A stretch of DNA of 64,000 bases from NCBI GenBank assembly GCA_009668225.1, contig WJYK01000018.1, positions 29,681 through 93,680 of the forward strand, written 5' to 3'. Within the stretch, counting starts at the first letter, position 1. Each line of letters starts with the position of its first letter. The notes beneath the pieces are model-generated. The model did not search any database. It was not told the origin of the DNA and saw only the letters and a list, made by a program, of their open reading frames with translations. The position numbers and the translations under genes are program-made. This document shows positions 17,332 through 25,589 of this stretch, in pieces. The DNA comes from Enterobacteriaceae bacterium RIT693. Lineage in GTDB: Bacteria; Pseudomonadota; Gammaproteobacteria; Enterobacterales; Enterobacteriaceae.

Positions 17332-18459
17332 CTATACCTCCAACTCCCACTCACCTCCCCCCAGCACCTTGCCGTTGACCTGGATCTCGATCCGCTGCAC
17401 GCCGGGATAATACTGGCGGGTGGTGATTTTCTTTACCGCGTGCTTTTTCTCTATCGTTACCGAGCCGTTGGCCGGGAGTTCGAACGCGCGGAGTTTGAAG
17501 ACCTTCGGGGCGGTGCTGCCGTTGGCTTTCATAAAGTGCAGCACGTAATCGACCACGATATTTTGTGGAGCGTCGCTGGTTGAGCGCAGGCTGACTTTAA
17601 ATTCCAGGTTTTCGCCGAGGGCGATCGCTTTTTGTTTGAGGGAGAAAACATCCAGCGCGACGTCCGCGCCGTGCTGCACGCCGATCAGCGGCAGTGCATC
17701 CGGGTGGCCATTCTTAATTAAGGTACGCAGCGAATGGCGGGTTATCCACGCGACTTTTTTCACGTCGTCACCACCGGACTGTTTCGCCTGCTGCTGCCAG
17801 CTTTGCAGGAGCTGAATCACATAGTCCGGGTGGTCTTTGGTGATGTCGTTCAGGTGGTTGGCGACGCTTTTTCGGACATACAGCTCAGGGTCGAACTTCA
17901 GGGCGTCCAGAATAGCTCTTGTTCCCGCCGGATCTTTGATAAACAGATGCAGCTTTTCGCCCCACGGCACGCGCGGCCGTGTGCCTTCCGAAGCCCAGCG
18001 GCGAAGGTCCACGCTTTCGTCCTGCGCACATTTGAGCAGAAAGCGCATGGTTGCGTCAGGATCATGCTTGATAAAAGGCCTCACCGCCCATTCGGCGGTA
18101 AAACAAACGGTGACCACTTTCAGGGCCTCGAGGGAAAGCTCAGGATAGTTCAGGCCATAGACCTGAATAAACTCTGCGAAGGGCCAGACGGCAAAACCGC
18201 GCAGCGTGTTCTCTTTTAACACCGAAACCACCACGCCCAGCGCCGCCGGGTAATCCTGCGGCAGCTCAGCCGCCAGCGCGTCGCGGATGACCCGGACTCT
18301 GGCCTTCATTTCCAGCTTATCCAGACTCTCTGCTTTCTTTAAAAACGCTTCGACGTTAAAGGCGGGATAGTGCTGCGCAATTAAGCTCGCGATTTGCTGC
18401 AAAAGAGCATCATTAAAAGCATGCTTAAACGCGTTCTGATTTTCGACAGACTCACTCAC
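17332..18459 (-). CDS. HEAT-repeat DNA alkylation repair (AlkD-like) protein
   Basis: 375 residues beginning at GTG 18459, supported by GGGGAG 7 bases upstream. Residues about 50-250 form helical HEAT-like repeats of the kind annotated as DNA alkylation repair enzymes (AlkD superfamily), with the family signature RRWASEGTRPRVPWG around 158-172 and VRKSVANHLNDITKDHP around 204. The last 110 residues are beta-rich (AIALGENLEFKVSLRSTS, ITTRQYYPGVQRIEIQVNG), an Ig-like tail. Glycosylase activity has not been shown for this subgroup as far as I know. Convergent with the Nlp-like gene, and upstream of nothing obvious. Confidence 0.7.
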   Translation of the reverse strand: MSESVENQNAFKHAFNDALLQQIASLIAQHYPAFNVEAFLKKAESLDKLEMKARVRVIRDALAAELPQDYPAALGVVVSVLKENTLRGFAVWPFAEFIQVYGLNYPELSLEALKVVTVCFTAEWAVRPFIKHDPDATMRFLLKCAQDESVDLRRWASEGTRPRVPWGEKLHLFIKDPAGTRAILDALKFDPELYVRKSVANHLNDITKDHPDYVIQLLQSWQQQAKQSGGDDVKKVAWITRHSLRTLIKNGHPDALPLIGVQHGADVALDVFSLKQKAIALGENLEFKVSLRSTSDAPQNIVVDYVLHFMKANGSTAPKVFKLRAFELPANGSVTIEKKHAVKKITTRQYYPGVQRIEIQVNGKVLGGGEWELEV

Positions 18460-18544
18460 TGCACAACTCCCCTGCGGATGGCGTATTGACGGAGTCTATC
18501 ACCATTTTTTCCCTGTTTTTTCACCGTTTGCTACATAAATTTTG

Positions 18545-19213
18545 CTATGCAATGCGCCCTGGATGGGTCAGCACCTGACGGAATTTCTCTATGTCGCAAA
18601 TCACGTACTCATGCGCCACTTTCTGAATGTAGTGCTCTTCTATCAGCTGGTTTATCACCCGGCGATAGGTTCTTTCGGAGCAGCCAAATCGCTCGGCCTC
18701 GCGGGACACCTGCGAGAAGTCCACCAGCGGCTTGCTCTGCTGATGGCGTTCATACAGATCGGCCACGATGTTAAACACCAGCGGCTGCAGGAAACGTTCC
18801 ATGGTTCTCGCCATTCCGCGCTGGTAGCTGGTGGAAAGCAGCTGGCTAAGCCAGACGCCAACTTCCGCGTGGCTGGTCAGGATGGTGTCCATCATCGCCA
18901 GCGGGATGACTTTTACCGTCATGGTGTCGTGGGCCACGACCGAGAACTGGCTCGGCGTGTGGGTCAGATATTCAATTTCGCCGATGATGGTATCGCTTAC
19001 GAAACGCTGCCCCAGGCTGAACGCTTTCCCGTTTTCGGCGTTGTAGTGCATGGTGTACTCGCCGAGCGTTATCCAGTAGAGCGCTTTGATCTCTTCGCCC
19101 TGGCGCAGAATAAATTCGTCGGGGCCGATCTCTTTGGTTTTGAGCGGCGCGGCGTACACGGCATCGCGCAGGATCTGGTGCCCGCGCTGAGCGAACTGCT
19201 GAATAATATTCAT
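18545..19213 (-). CDS. Crp/Fnr-family transcriptional regulator
   Basis: 222 residues from ATG 19213; an upstream in-frame GTG at 19261 would add 16 residues resembling no domain. N-terminal cyclic-nucleotide-binding-type beta roll (about 15-125: EFILRQGEEIKALYWITLGEY, IIGEIEYLT), then a dimerisation helix and C-terminal winged helix (VSREAERFGCSERTYRRVINQL). No Fnr-type cysteine cluster is seen. It diverges from the phosphorylase-permease pair across a 296-base gap holding a palindrome, so it probably controls that pair. Confidence 0.8.
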   Translation of the reverse strand: MNIIQQFAQRGHQILRDAVYAAPLKTKEIGPDEFILRQGEEIKALYWITLGEYTMHYNAENGKAFSLGQRFVSDTIIGEIEYLTHTPSQFSVVAHDTMTVKVIPLAMMDTILTSHAEVGVWLSQLLSTSYQRGMARTMERFLQPLVFNIVADLYERHQQSKPLVDFSQVSREAERFGCSERTYRRVINQLIEEHYIQKVAHEYVICDIEKFRQVLTHPGRIA

Positions 19214-19335
19214 GGTGTTGTCGCTCTCCGGCAGGGCTGCCACGCAGCTCAATAAGGTCACTTACTCGTCAAGTATTGCCTGTTTCGCCAGACTCTGCGG
19301 CGAAAAAGGCGGCTGAGATTAACTATCGTCCCTCG

Positions 19336-19348
19336 GTATTGTCAATAC
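19336..19348. promoter_or_regulatory. Palindrome in divergent region, candidate operator
   Basis: GTATTG-T-CAATAC, a perfect 6-bp inverted repeat, with an AGTATTG half-site also near 19271. It lies midway between the Crp-type regulator and the phosphorylase gene. Half-sites differ from the classical CRP TGTGA. Confidence 0.35.
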
Positions 19349-19509
19349 TCCTCGTTTTGCTCACCCCTTGCCAGCCCTGGCGTTTCTCTTTTCTTACCAG
19401 GGCAAAAATCAATTTTGTGATCGCCGTCGGCCCGGCCGGACATTTGCCTTTTTCTGCAAGCCACGGGGTTTCTATCTTAGCGGCATGAAACCAGCCAGGA
19501 GATCGTCTG

Positions 19510-20220
19510 ATGACGCCACATATTAACGCCAACCCAGGCGACTTTGCCGAAACCGTGATCATGCCCGGCGACCCGCTGCGCGCGCAGTACATCGCGCAGA
19601 CGTATTTAACCGATGCAAAGCGCGTGTGCGATACCCGCAATATGTTCGGCTTTACCGGCTATTACAAAGGCAAGCGCCTTTCCGTGATGGCACACGGGAT
19701 GGGCATTCCGTCCGTTTCGATTTACGTCCATGAATTGATCAACGCGTTTGGGGTTAAGCAGCTTATTCGCATCGGCACCTGTGGCGCAGTGGATGAAAGC
19801 GTGGATATGCGCCACGTGATTGTCGCCACCGGCGCGGGGACTTCCTCTTCGGTAAACCGCGACCGCTTTGGCGGTTATGACTACGCGGCCGTGCCGGACT
19901 TTGACCTGCTGCGCCGCTGCTGGATGGCGGCTGAGCAAAATAATATTCCGACCCAGTTCGGCAACACCTTCACCAACGACCTGCTGTACGACAAACCCGA
20001 AGGCATGCTCCCTGCCCTCAAAAAGATGAACATCCTTGCGGTGGAAATGGAAACCTCGGCGCTGTTCACCATCGCCGCGCAGTACCGCGCCAAAGCCCTG
20101 AGCCTGCTAACGGCCTGCGTAAGCAGCGTTACGGGTGAAGAGCCGACGGCAGAAGAACTCCAAAACACGTTAGACAAAATGATTGAGCTCGCTTTAGAAA
20201 CCGCAATTCTCTGCGATTGA
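19510..20220 (+). CDS. DeoD-type nucleoside phosphorylase lacking the usual catalytic Asp/Arg
   Basis: 236 residues, full-length for the hexameric DeoD family. Start TPHINANPGDFAE and phosphate-site residues are conserved (GDPLRAQYIA, Arg24; LIRIGTCGA, Arg87), as is VEME (178-181) for ribose binding. However, in place of the VSDH motif that carries Asp204 of E. coli PNP it reads ACVSSVTGEEP (residues 202-212) with two residues fewer, and the partner Arg217 position reads Leu in TAEELQNT. The base-binding chemistry must therefore differ, so the substrate is uncertain. CAGGAG precedes the ATG. The NCS1 permease starts 22 bases downstream, forming a likely uptake-plus-phosphorolysis operon. Confidence 0.85.
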   Translation: MTPHINANPGDFAETVIMPGDPLRAQYIAQTYLTDAKRVCDTRNMFGFTGYYKGKRLSVMAHGMGIPSVSIYVHELINAFGVKQLIRIGTCGAVDESVDMRHVIVATGAGTSSSVNRDRFGGYDYAAVPDFDLLRRCWMAAEQNNIPTQFGNTFTNDLLYDKPEGMLPALKKMNILAVEMETSALFTIAAQYRAKALSLLTACVSSVTGEEPTAEELQNTLDKMIELALETAILCD

Positions 20221-20242
20221 TTTCTCCCATAAGGGTTCTCCG

Positions 20243-21769
20243 ATGACAAACTCTACACACCAGCCGGCATCTGGCGGCATAAAAGTTGAATCAAACGGCG
20301 TCAATGCCGTGCCCGAAGCTGAACGTTACGGCAAACCTTCGGGGCTGTTCCCGATTTGGTTCTCCTGGAACGTCTCCATTCTGGGGATGACCTACGGCAT
20401 TTACGTCTACTCGCTGGGCCTGAGCGTCTGGCAGGCGATCGCCGCCGGGATTCTCGGCTACCTGCTTTCCTGCTGCCTGGTCGGCGTGCTCGCGGTGGGC
20501 GGGCCAAGAACCGGTCTGCCGACGCTGACCCAGACCCGTTTCTGCTTCGGCTATCATGGCAATAAATTCCCAACCCTGTTTGCCTACATCTCCAATATGG
20601 GCTGGAAAATCACCATTATTACCCTCGCCTCGTCTACCGGCGCGGCGCTGTTTGCCAAACTCTGGCCCGCGGCGTTTGCGCTGGCGGACGGCAAACCAAC
20701 GCTGGTTTGTATTCTCGGCTGGTTTATCGTCAGCCTGGCGCTGACCATGTCGGTCGCCATTTATGGCCACCAGCTGATCATGAAGGTCGAGAAATACATC
20801 GCGTGGCTGACCGGGTTTATGAGCATCATTTTTATCTTCCTGATGCTGCCGCATATTCACTGGGAAAAGCTGGGCCAGAGCGCCGCGCACGGCGACCTGC
20901 TGACCTGGATCGGCGGCGTGGTGATGGCGATGACCATGGTGGGCCTGGGCTTCCTGAACTACGGCGGCGACTTTGCGCGCTATCTGCCGAAGAAAACGCA
21001 GGCCTCAAAAGTGATTTTTTGGACGACAACGGGGATTTCCCTGCCGGTAAGCATTCTGCTGGTGTTGGGCGCGTTCCTGGCCGACAGTAACCCGGATCTG
21101 GGCGCAGCTGCGGCGCAGTCGCCTATCGCCTCGCTGACTAACCTGCTGCCGTTTTGGTTCTACGTACCGTTTTCCATCGTGATTATCGTTTCGCTGCTGG
21201 CGGCTGCGATTACCGGCGTGTACAGTTCCGGCCTGGCATTACTGGCGCTGGGCATTCCCGCCAGCCGCGCCACGACCACCACGCTGAACGCGGCCATCAT
21301 AGGCTTCGGCGCGTTCTACCTGATGTTTATTTCTGACTCGTTCCTCGCGACCTTCCAGTCATTCCTGGCCTCTATCTCGGTGGTGATTGGCTCCGCCGGG
21401 GCGATTCAGCTGATCGACTTCCTGCGCCAGAAGCGCCTGGGCTGGGATGTGGCGATGGCGAACAAGGCCGGTTTTGGTGGCAGAGATGGCCGCTGGACGG
21501 CGCTGCTTTCGCTGGGCGTGGCAACGTTTGTGGGCCTGGGCACGATTACCTCCGGCGACCCGTATATCGCGCATGTGGTCGGCTTCCTGCTGACGGAAGA
21601 GACCCGCCATAGCGTCTTTGCCACCGCGAACCTGGGCGTGATTGTCTCGATGCTGACCGGCGGCGTGATGTATTCGCTGCTGACCTTCGGCCTGAAGATT
21701 GAGCTGCCGGGGATTTCATCTGCGCCAGCGGTTGTAACCTTGCAGGGCAAGGCTCAAAAAGCTTTGTAA
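20243..21769 (+). CDS. NCS1-family purine/cytosine permease
   Basis: 508-residue inner-membrane transporter of the nucleobase-cation-symport-1 family, with about 12 hydrophobic segments. Motifs such as GLFPIWFSWNVSILGM near the N-terminus, GPRTGLPTLTQTRFCFGYHG around 92 and GFLNYGGDFARYLPK around 235 match CodB/cytosine-purine permeases. It is longer at both ends than CodB. Cotranscription with the atypical phosphorylase suggests import of a nucleobase or nucleoside analogue; the exact substrate cannot be read from sequence. Confidence 0.85.
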   Translation: MTNSTHQPASGGIKVESNGVNAVPEAERYGKPSGLFPIWFSWNVSILGMTYGIYVYSLGLSVWQAIAAGILGYLLSCCLVGVLAVGGPRTGLPTLTQTRFCFGYHGNKFPTLFAYISNMGWKITIITLASSTGAALFAKLWPAAFALADGKPTLVCILGWFIVSLALTMSVAIYGHQLIMKVEKYIAWLTGFMSIIFIFLMLPHIHWEKLGQSAAHGDLLTWIGGVVMAMTMVGLGFLNYGGDFARYLPKKTQASKVIFWTTTGISLPVSILLVLGAFLADSNPDLGAAAAQSPIASLTNLLPFWFYVPFSIVIIVSLLAAAITGVYSSGLALLALGIPASRATTTTLNAAIIGFGAFYLMFISDSFLATFQSFLASISVVIGSAGAIQLIDFLRQKRLGWDVAMANKAGFGGRDGRWTALLSLGVATFVGLGTITSGDPYIAHVVGFLLTEETRHSVFATANLGVIVSMLTGGVMYSLLTFGLKIELPGISSAPAVVTLQGKAQKAL

Positions 21770-21780
21770 GCCTAAAAACG

Positions 21781-21799
21781 GACCCGCTAAGCGGGTCTG
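21781..21799. terminator. Short bidirectional terminator hairpin
   Basis: GACCCGC, TAA, GCGGGTC then TGTT; it overlaps the stop codon of the convergent LysR gene. T tract is weak. Confidence 0.5.
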
Positions 21800-22686
21800 T
21801 TGCCTTCCCAGTCCTGTAAAAAATCTATCAGCGCGCGCACCTTCGCCGGAACGTGCCGCGTATTTGGGTAAACCGCATAAATCCCCTGGGAGGGGAAACG
21901 ATATTCAGGCAGCACTAGCTTGAGCTCGCCGCGTTCTATCGCTTTTCGCACCAGCCATTCTGGCAGTAAACCCACGCCGCAGCCCTGCACCACAAAGGCC
22001 ATTAGCGCTGCCGCCGTGTCGGTCATAAAGCGGGCTGGACCGGTAATCGTCAGGTCTCGCGTTTCCTGGTCACGCCCAATAACCTGCCATTCTCTCGGCG
22101 TTGGCAGCCGACGATGAATAACCCATTCCGCTTCGGCCAGTGCTTCCAGGCTGCCGATCGGGTTGCGTTCGATCCACTGCGGGGCGGCAACTGCCACAAT
22201 CTCAAAGCGCTCTATCAGCGCGGCGCGGTAAGAGGAATCCACCAGCTTGCCGAGGCGGATAGCAACGTCAAACTGCCCGGAAATCAGGTTAACCGGCGCA
22301 GAAGAGGACTCATGCCGGATAGTCAGCCCGGGATGCAGCCTGCCGAAGGCGCTCAGGGCGGGAATGACCCTTGCCTGGCCGTATTCCGGCGTCGTCGAAA
22401 TACTCAGTTCGCCCGAAAATCCTCCGTGGTGCCCCTGAACGTCTTCAACCAGCGCTTCGCTTTCTCTTAAGAGCTGTAAAGCACGCTGGTAAAACACCTC
22501 GCCCGCCTGGGTTAACGCCACGCGGCGCGTGGAGCGCACGAGAAGCGAAACGCCAAGCTCCGCCTCAAGCTGGCGAACGTTAAAGCTTATCACCGCCTTA
22601 GTTTGTTGCGCTGATTGCGCCGCGGCGGTAAAGCCCCCGGCCTCCACCACGGCCACAAACTGCGCCACTCGCTGTAAGTTCAGCAT
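21787..22686 (-). CDS. LysR-family transcriptional regulator
   Basis: 299 residues from ATG 22686 (AGGCG about 8 bases upstream); a TTG seven codons earlier is less likely. N-terminal winged helix (FVAVVEAGGFTAAAQSAQQT.. LEAELGVSLLVRSTRRV) and a C-terminal periplasmic-binding-like effector domain (STTPEYGQARVIPALSAF; VVQGCGVGLLPEWLV), of the CrgA/DsdC-like subgroup. Diverges from the MFS exporter with a 110-base gap, the standard arrangement for LysR control of an adjacent transporter. Confidence 0.88.
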   Translation of the reverse strand: MLNLQRVAQFVAVVEAGGFTAAAQSAQQTKAVISFNVRQLEAELGVSLLVRSTRRVALTQAGEVFYQRALQLLRESEALVEDVQGHHGGFSGELSISTTPEYGQARVIPALSAFGRLHPGLTIRHESSSAPVNLISGQFDVAIRLGKLVDSSYRAALIERFEIVAVAAPQWIERNPIGSLEALAEAEWVIHRRLPTPREWQVIGRDQETRDLTITGPARFMTDTAAALMAFVVQGCGVGLLPEWLVRKAIERGELKLVLPEYRFPSQGIYAVYPNTRHVPAKVRALIDFLQDWEGNRPA

Positions 22687-22796
22687 GCTAATTCGCCTGA
22701 TTATCAAATTATTTTTGACAGTGTATCAGCAGAGGTGGGATTTATCCGCCCGGCCGAACCTGCTGAAATCGCCTTTTCCTTTTCACGAGAACCGCC

Positions 22797-24173
22797 ATGC
22801 CTTACCGCGCCAGGGTCGCCGCCGTTTATCTGCTCGGCTTTTTTCTCGACCTGATTAATATGTTTATCTCTAACGTCGCCTGGCCTGAAATGGGGAGAGA
22901 ACTTAATGCCCCCATCACCGAACTGGCCTGGGTGAGCCACGGCTATCTTTGCGGCCTGACGCTGGTCATTCCCTGCAGCGCGTGGCTCACGCAGCGGCTG
23001 GGTGCAAAGCGATTATTTATGCTTTCCCTGGGGCTTTTTTCTCTCGGCACGCTGGCTTCCGGCCTCGCTCCCGGCCTTGAGGCGCTGGTTGCCGCACGCG
23101 TTTTGCAGGGCGTTGGCGGCGGGCTGCTGATCCCCGTTGGTCAGGCGCTGACCTGGCAACTTTTTGCCGTGCATGAGCGGGCCAAACTTTCATCGATAAT
23201 CATGCTGGTGGCGCTGCTGGCTCCGGCGCTTTCGCCGACGGCGGGCGGCCTGCTGGTGGAGTCTTTCGGCTGGCGCTGGATATTTTTGTCGAGCCTGCCG
23301 CTGGCGCTGCTAACGTTAGTGCTCGCCGGGCTGTGGCTAAAACCCACCGGGAAACAAACTCCCCGCAGGCCGCTGGACGTTAAAGGACTAATGCTGGGAT
23401 CTGCCGGACTGTTTGCTATTTTGTTGGGCGTCACCCAGGCCGGAAACCCGGCGGCACATTTATCGGCGCTGCTGTTACTGGCCTCCGGCACGCTTATTCT
23501 GTGGCTGTTCGTTCGCCGGAACGGCAGGCACCCTTATCCTCTATTCAGCCTGCCGCTGCTGGCAGACCCGTTGCTGCGCTACGCGATGCTGGTTTATCAA
23601 TGCGTTCCGGGCATTTTTATGGGCACCAGTCTGGTCAGCATCGTCTATCTGCAAACGCAGCTGGGCCTGTCTGCCACCCAAACGGGGATGTTGATGCTGC
23701 CGTGGGCGATGGCTTCTTTTGTGGCGATTTCATTTACCGGCAAGATGTTTAACCGCCTCGGCCCGCGCCCGCTGATTACTGCCGGAGGAATACTTCAGGC
23801 CGCAGGGATTTTGCTGCTGGCGCAGGTCAGTTCCGGCGAGCAAATTCCGTTGCTGGTGGGCGCTTATATTCTGATGGGCCTGGGCGGGAGCCTTTCCAGC
23901 AGCACGGCGCAGAGCACCGCTTTCATCTCTATCCCTTCGGAAGCGATGCCGGAAGCCAGCGCGCTGTGGAACATTAATCGCCAGCTGAGCTTTTGCTTTG
24001 GCGTGGCGCTGCTGAGCCTGCTGCTGACCGTACTGCAGGGGCTGATGCCCACCCCACGTGCTTATCTTGTTACTTTTAGCCTTGCCGCCGCCGGGACGCT
24101 TGCCCCGCTGGCTTATCATCTACGGCTGAATAATCAGCAGATTAAAAATCAACTTATCCAAAAGGAGCCCTGA
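22797..24173 (+). CDS. MFS drug:H+ antiporter (DHA2-like)
   Basis: 458-residue inner-membrane exporter with about 14 hydrophobic segments. MFS motifs are visible: the motif-A-like LTQRLGAKRLFML at about 63, ARVLQGVGGGLLIPVGQAL around 101-119 and LLAPALSPTAGGLLVESFGW WRW around 140-165 (motif C region), of the EmrB/QacA type. The substrate is unknown. Lies opposite its probable LysR regulator and three bases ahead of an NTF2-like gene. Confidence 0.88.
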   Translation: MPYRARVAAVYLLGFFLDLINMFISNVAWPEMGRELNAPITELAWVSHGYLCGLTLVIPCSAWLTQRLGAKRLFMLSLGLFSLGTLASGLAPGLEALVAARVLQGVGGGLLIPVGQALTWQLFAVHERAKLSSIIMLVALLAPALSPTAGGLLVESFGWRWIFLSSLPLALLTLVLAGLWLKPTGKQTPRRPLDVKGLMLGSAGLFAILLGVTQAGNPAAHLSALLLLASGTLILWLFVRRNGRHPYPLFSLPLLADPLLRYAMLVYQCVPGIFMGTSLVSIVYLQTQLGLSATQTGMLMLPWAMASFVAISFTGKMFNRLGPRPLITAGGILQAAGILLLAQVSSGEQIPLLVGAYILMGLGGSLSSSTAQSTAFISIPSEAMPEASALWNINRQLSFCFGVALLSLLLTVLQGLMPTPRAYLVTFSLAAAGTLAPLAYHLRLNNQQIKNQLIQKEP

Positions 24174-24176
24174 GAG

Positions 24177-24551
24177 ATGAATATCTGGTTTAAAGAGGTG
24201 ATTGACGCCCACATTGCCATTGAGCAGTGGCTTGGCGCGGGCCTGGGAGAACGGGAAGCGCTTCTGGCACGCTTCTCTGACGATTATTCGATGATCGCGC
24301 TCAGCGGCGCGCAGCTGGATTATCCCGCGCTTTGCGGCTTCTTCAGCGCCAGCGGCGGCAGCCGTCAAGGGCTGGTGATTGAGGTCGATAACCTTACTCT
24401 GCTGGACGAGTGGCAGCACGGCGCCGCCGTGCTTTACCGCGAAACGCAGACCCTTAACGGCTCAACTACCGTGCGCTGGTCTACGGTGATTTTCCGTCAG
24501 AAAGGTGACAACGTGTTATGGCGCCATTTGCAGGAAACCGGGCAGGCGTAA
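24177..24551 (+). CDS. NTF2-like (DUF4440) protein
   Basis: 124-residue cytosolic protein with the cone-shaped NTF2-like pattern: helix AHIAIEQWLGAG, FSDDYSMIALSGAQLDYPAL, and the strands AAVLYRETQTLNG and TTVRWSTVIFRQKG. Such proteins bind or isomerise small hydrophobic compounds, but many have unknown roles. The ATG is three bases after the exporter stop (AAAGGAG upstream), so it is translated from the same transcript and probably acts on, or senses, the exported compound. Confidence 0.7.
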   Translation: MNIWFKEVIDAHIAIEQWLGAGLGEREALLARFSDDYSMIALSGAQLDYPALCGFFSASGGSRQGLVIEVDNLTLLDEWQHGAAVLYRETQTLNGSTTVRWSTVIFRQKGDNVLWRHLQETGQA

Positions 24552-25093
24552 GAGGGATCGGCCGTGACAGCCCCCTGCGGTATCAGCACTGACTCGCGCC
24601 CCATTTATTCGCCGTCAGTGGCAAAGGTGGTCCCGGTCAGAGGAGCCATATTTGAGAAGCTCGCTTAAAGACACTCAAGCGGGCTTTTTACTCTTTACGC
24701 CGGGCCGTCGGGATTAGCTTGCCGGGTTGCATGATGACTTTTAACTGAGAATAGCCTCATATTCTGCCATGCGATGCCGTCAGTTTAGACATCCAGAGAT
24801 CCCCCTATCCTGCTGCAGGCAAGGGGGGAGCAACATGAATGAGATATCATGTCCGTCTCATATCGACATATTTTTCAAAATATATAACGTTGAAAAATCC
24901 CAGTCGAAATAAAAAGGAGAAGAGTGCAACCGGGAATGTTCTTACTATTGTAAAAAAACGTACTGCTGGATCAGCATAATCCTCCCCCGTTATTTACATC
25001 AGAAAATAATTAGTGAACAATTCAGGGGATATCGGTTGAACATTACAAATACGCGCCTATATTATAGTTGTTGTCTCTAACCGTGAGGATAAT
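24552..25093. other. Intergenic region with the tRNA-Asn-derived repeat and H-NS paralogue promoter
   Basis: The first 140 bases hold the att-like copy (24636-24690). The remainder is AT-rich without a gene. Just upstream of the H-NS-like gene are TATATT and TATTATAG (about 25050-25068), likely -10 elements. Confidence 0.5.
24636..24690 (+). repeat. Right copy of tRNA-Asn 3'-end repeat (candidate attR or tRNA remnant)
   Basis: The first 25 bases are identical to 11574-11598. Similarity goes on through the terminator: AAGCTCGCTT/AAGCGGGCTT forms a hairpin with one G-T wobble and is followed by T5. Only the 3' end of a tRNA-Asn is present; no acceptor 5' half or anticodon arm precedes it. Confidence 0.65.
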
Positions 25094-25495
25094 ATGTCCG
25101 ACTTAACACTTCTGAATAATCTACGCTCGCTTCGTGCCCAGGCTCGTGGTCTCGAACTTTCCGTGCTGGAAGAATTGCTGGGAAAATTAACCTCCATCGT
25201 TTCCGACAGGCGGGAAGAAGAACATCAGCGACGTGCAGCGCAGGCCGATAAGCTGGCTAAGCTTGAAGCCATTAGAGCACAGCTGCAGGAAGAAGGTATC
25301 GATCCGGCTGAACTTCTTGGCCCATTAAGCACGAAAAAAGGTGCCGCTAAGTCTAAGCGAGCGCCGCGCGCCGCCCGCTATAAATATACGGATGATAAAG
25401 GCCAGCAGCAGACCTGGACGGGTCAGGGCCGTACGCCAAAAGCGATCGCCCAGGCCCTCGAAAAAGGGAAAAAATTAGAAGACTTCGAAATCTGA
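25094..25495 (+). CDS. H-NS/StpA-family nucleoid protein (paralogue)
   Basis: 133 residues. N-terminal coiled-coil oligomerisation region (LRSLRAQARGLELSVLEELL to about 65), flexible basic linker with KKGAAKSKRAPRAARYK, and the C-terminal AT-hook-like DNA-binding motif TWTGQGRTPKAIAQAL. It is as distant from H-NS as from StpA, so probably an additional paralogue of the Hfp/H-NSB kind often found on tRNA-linked islands. GAGGATA precedes the ATG. It is convergent with the ecp operon and next to the att-like repeat; silencing of the AT-rich cargo or of ecp is a plausible role. Confidence 0.88.
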   Translation: MSDLTLLNNLRSLRAQARGLELSVLEELLGKLTSIVSDRREEEHQRRAAQADKLAKLEAIRAQLQEEGIDPAELLGPLSTKKGAAKSKRAPRAARYKYTDDKGQQQTWTGQGRTPKAIAQALEKGKKLEDFEI

Positions 25496-25502
25496 TGCTT
25501 TA

Positions 25503-25540
25503 GCCGCCGGTACTCTGCTGGCGGCGCCTCTCATTTTTAT
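25503..25540 (+). terminator. Terminator after the H-NS-like gene
   Basis: GCCGCC, 11-base loop, GGCGGC followed after nine bases by ATTTTTATT. Moderately convincing. Confidence 0.45.
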
Positions 25541-25589
25541 TGCCTGTCTTGAGATAAAACAGCAGGCGTTATCGGCAGAACCATCGCTA

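Noticed and set aside
11587..24640. Search for integrase, transposase or CRISPR array in the tRNA-linked region
   Set aside because: None seen. No direct repeats with regular spacers and no tyrosine-recombinase motifs on either strand.
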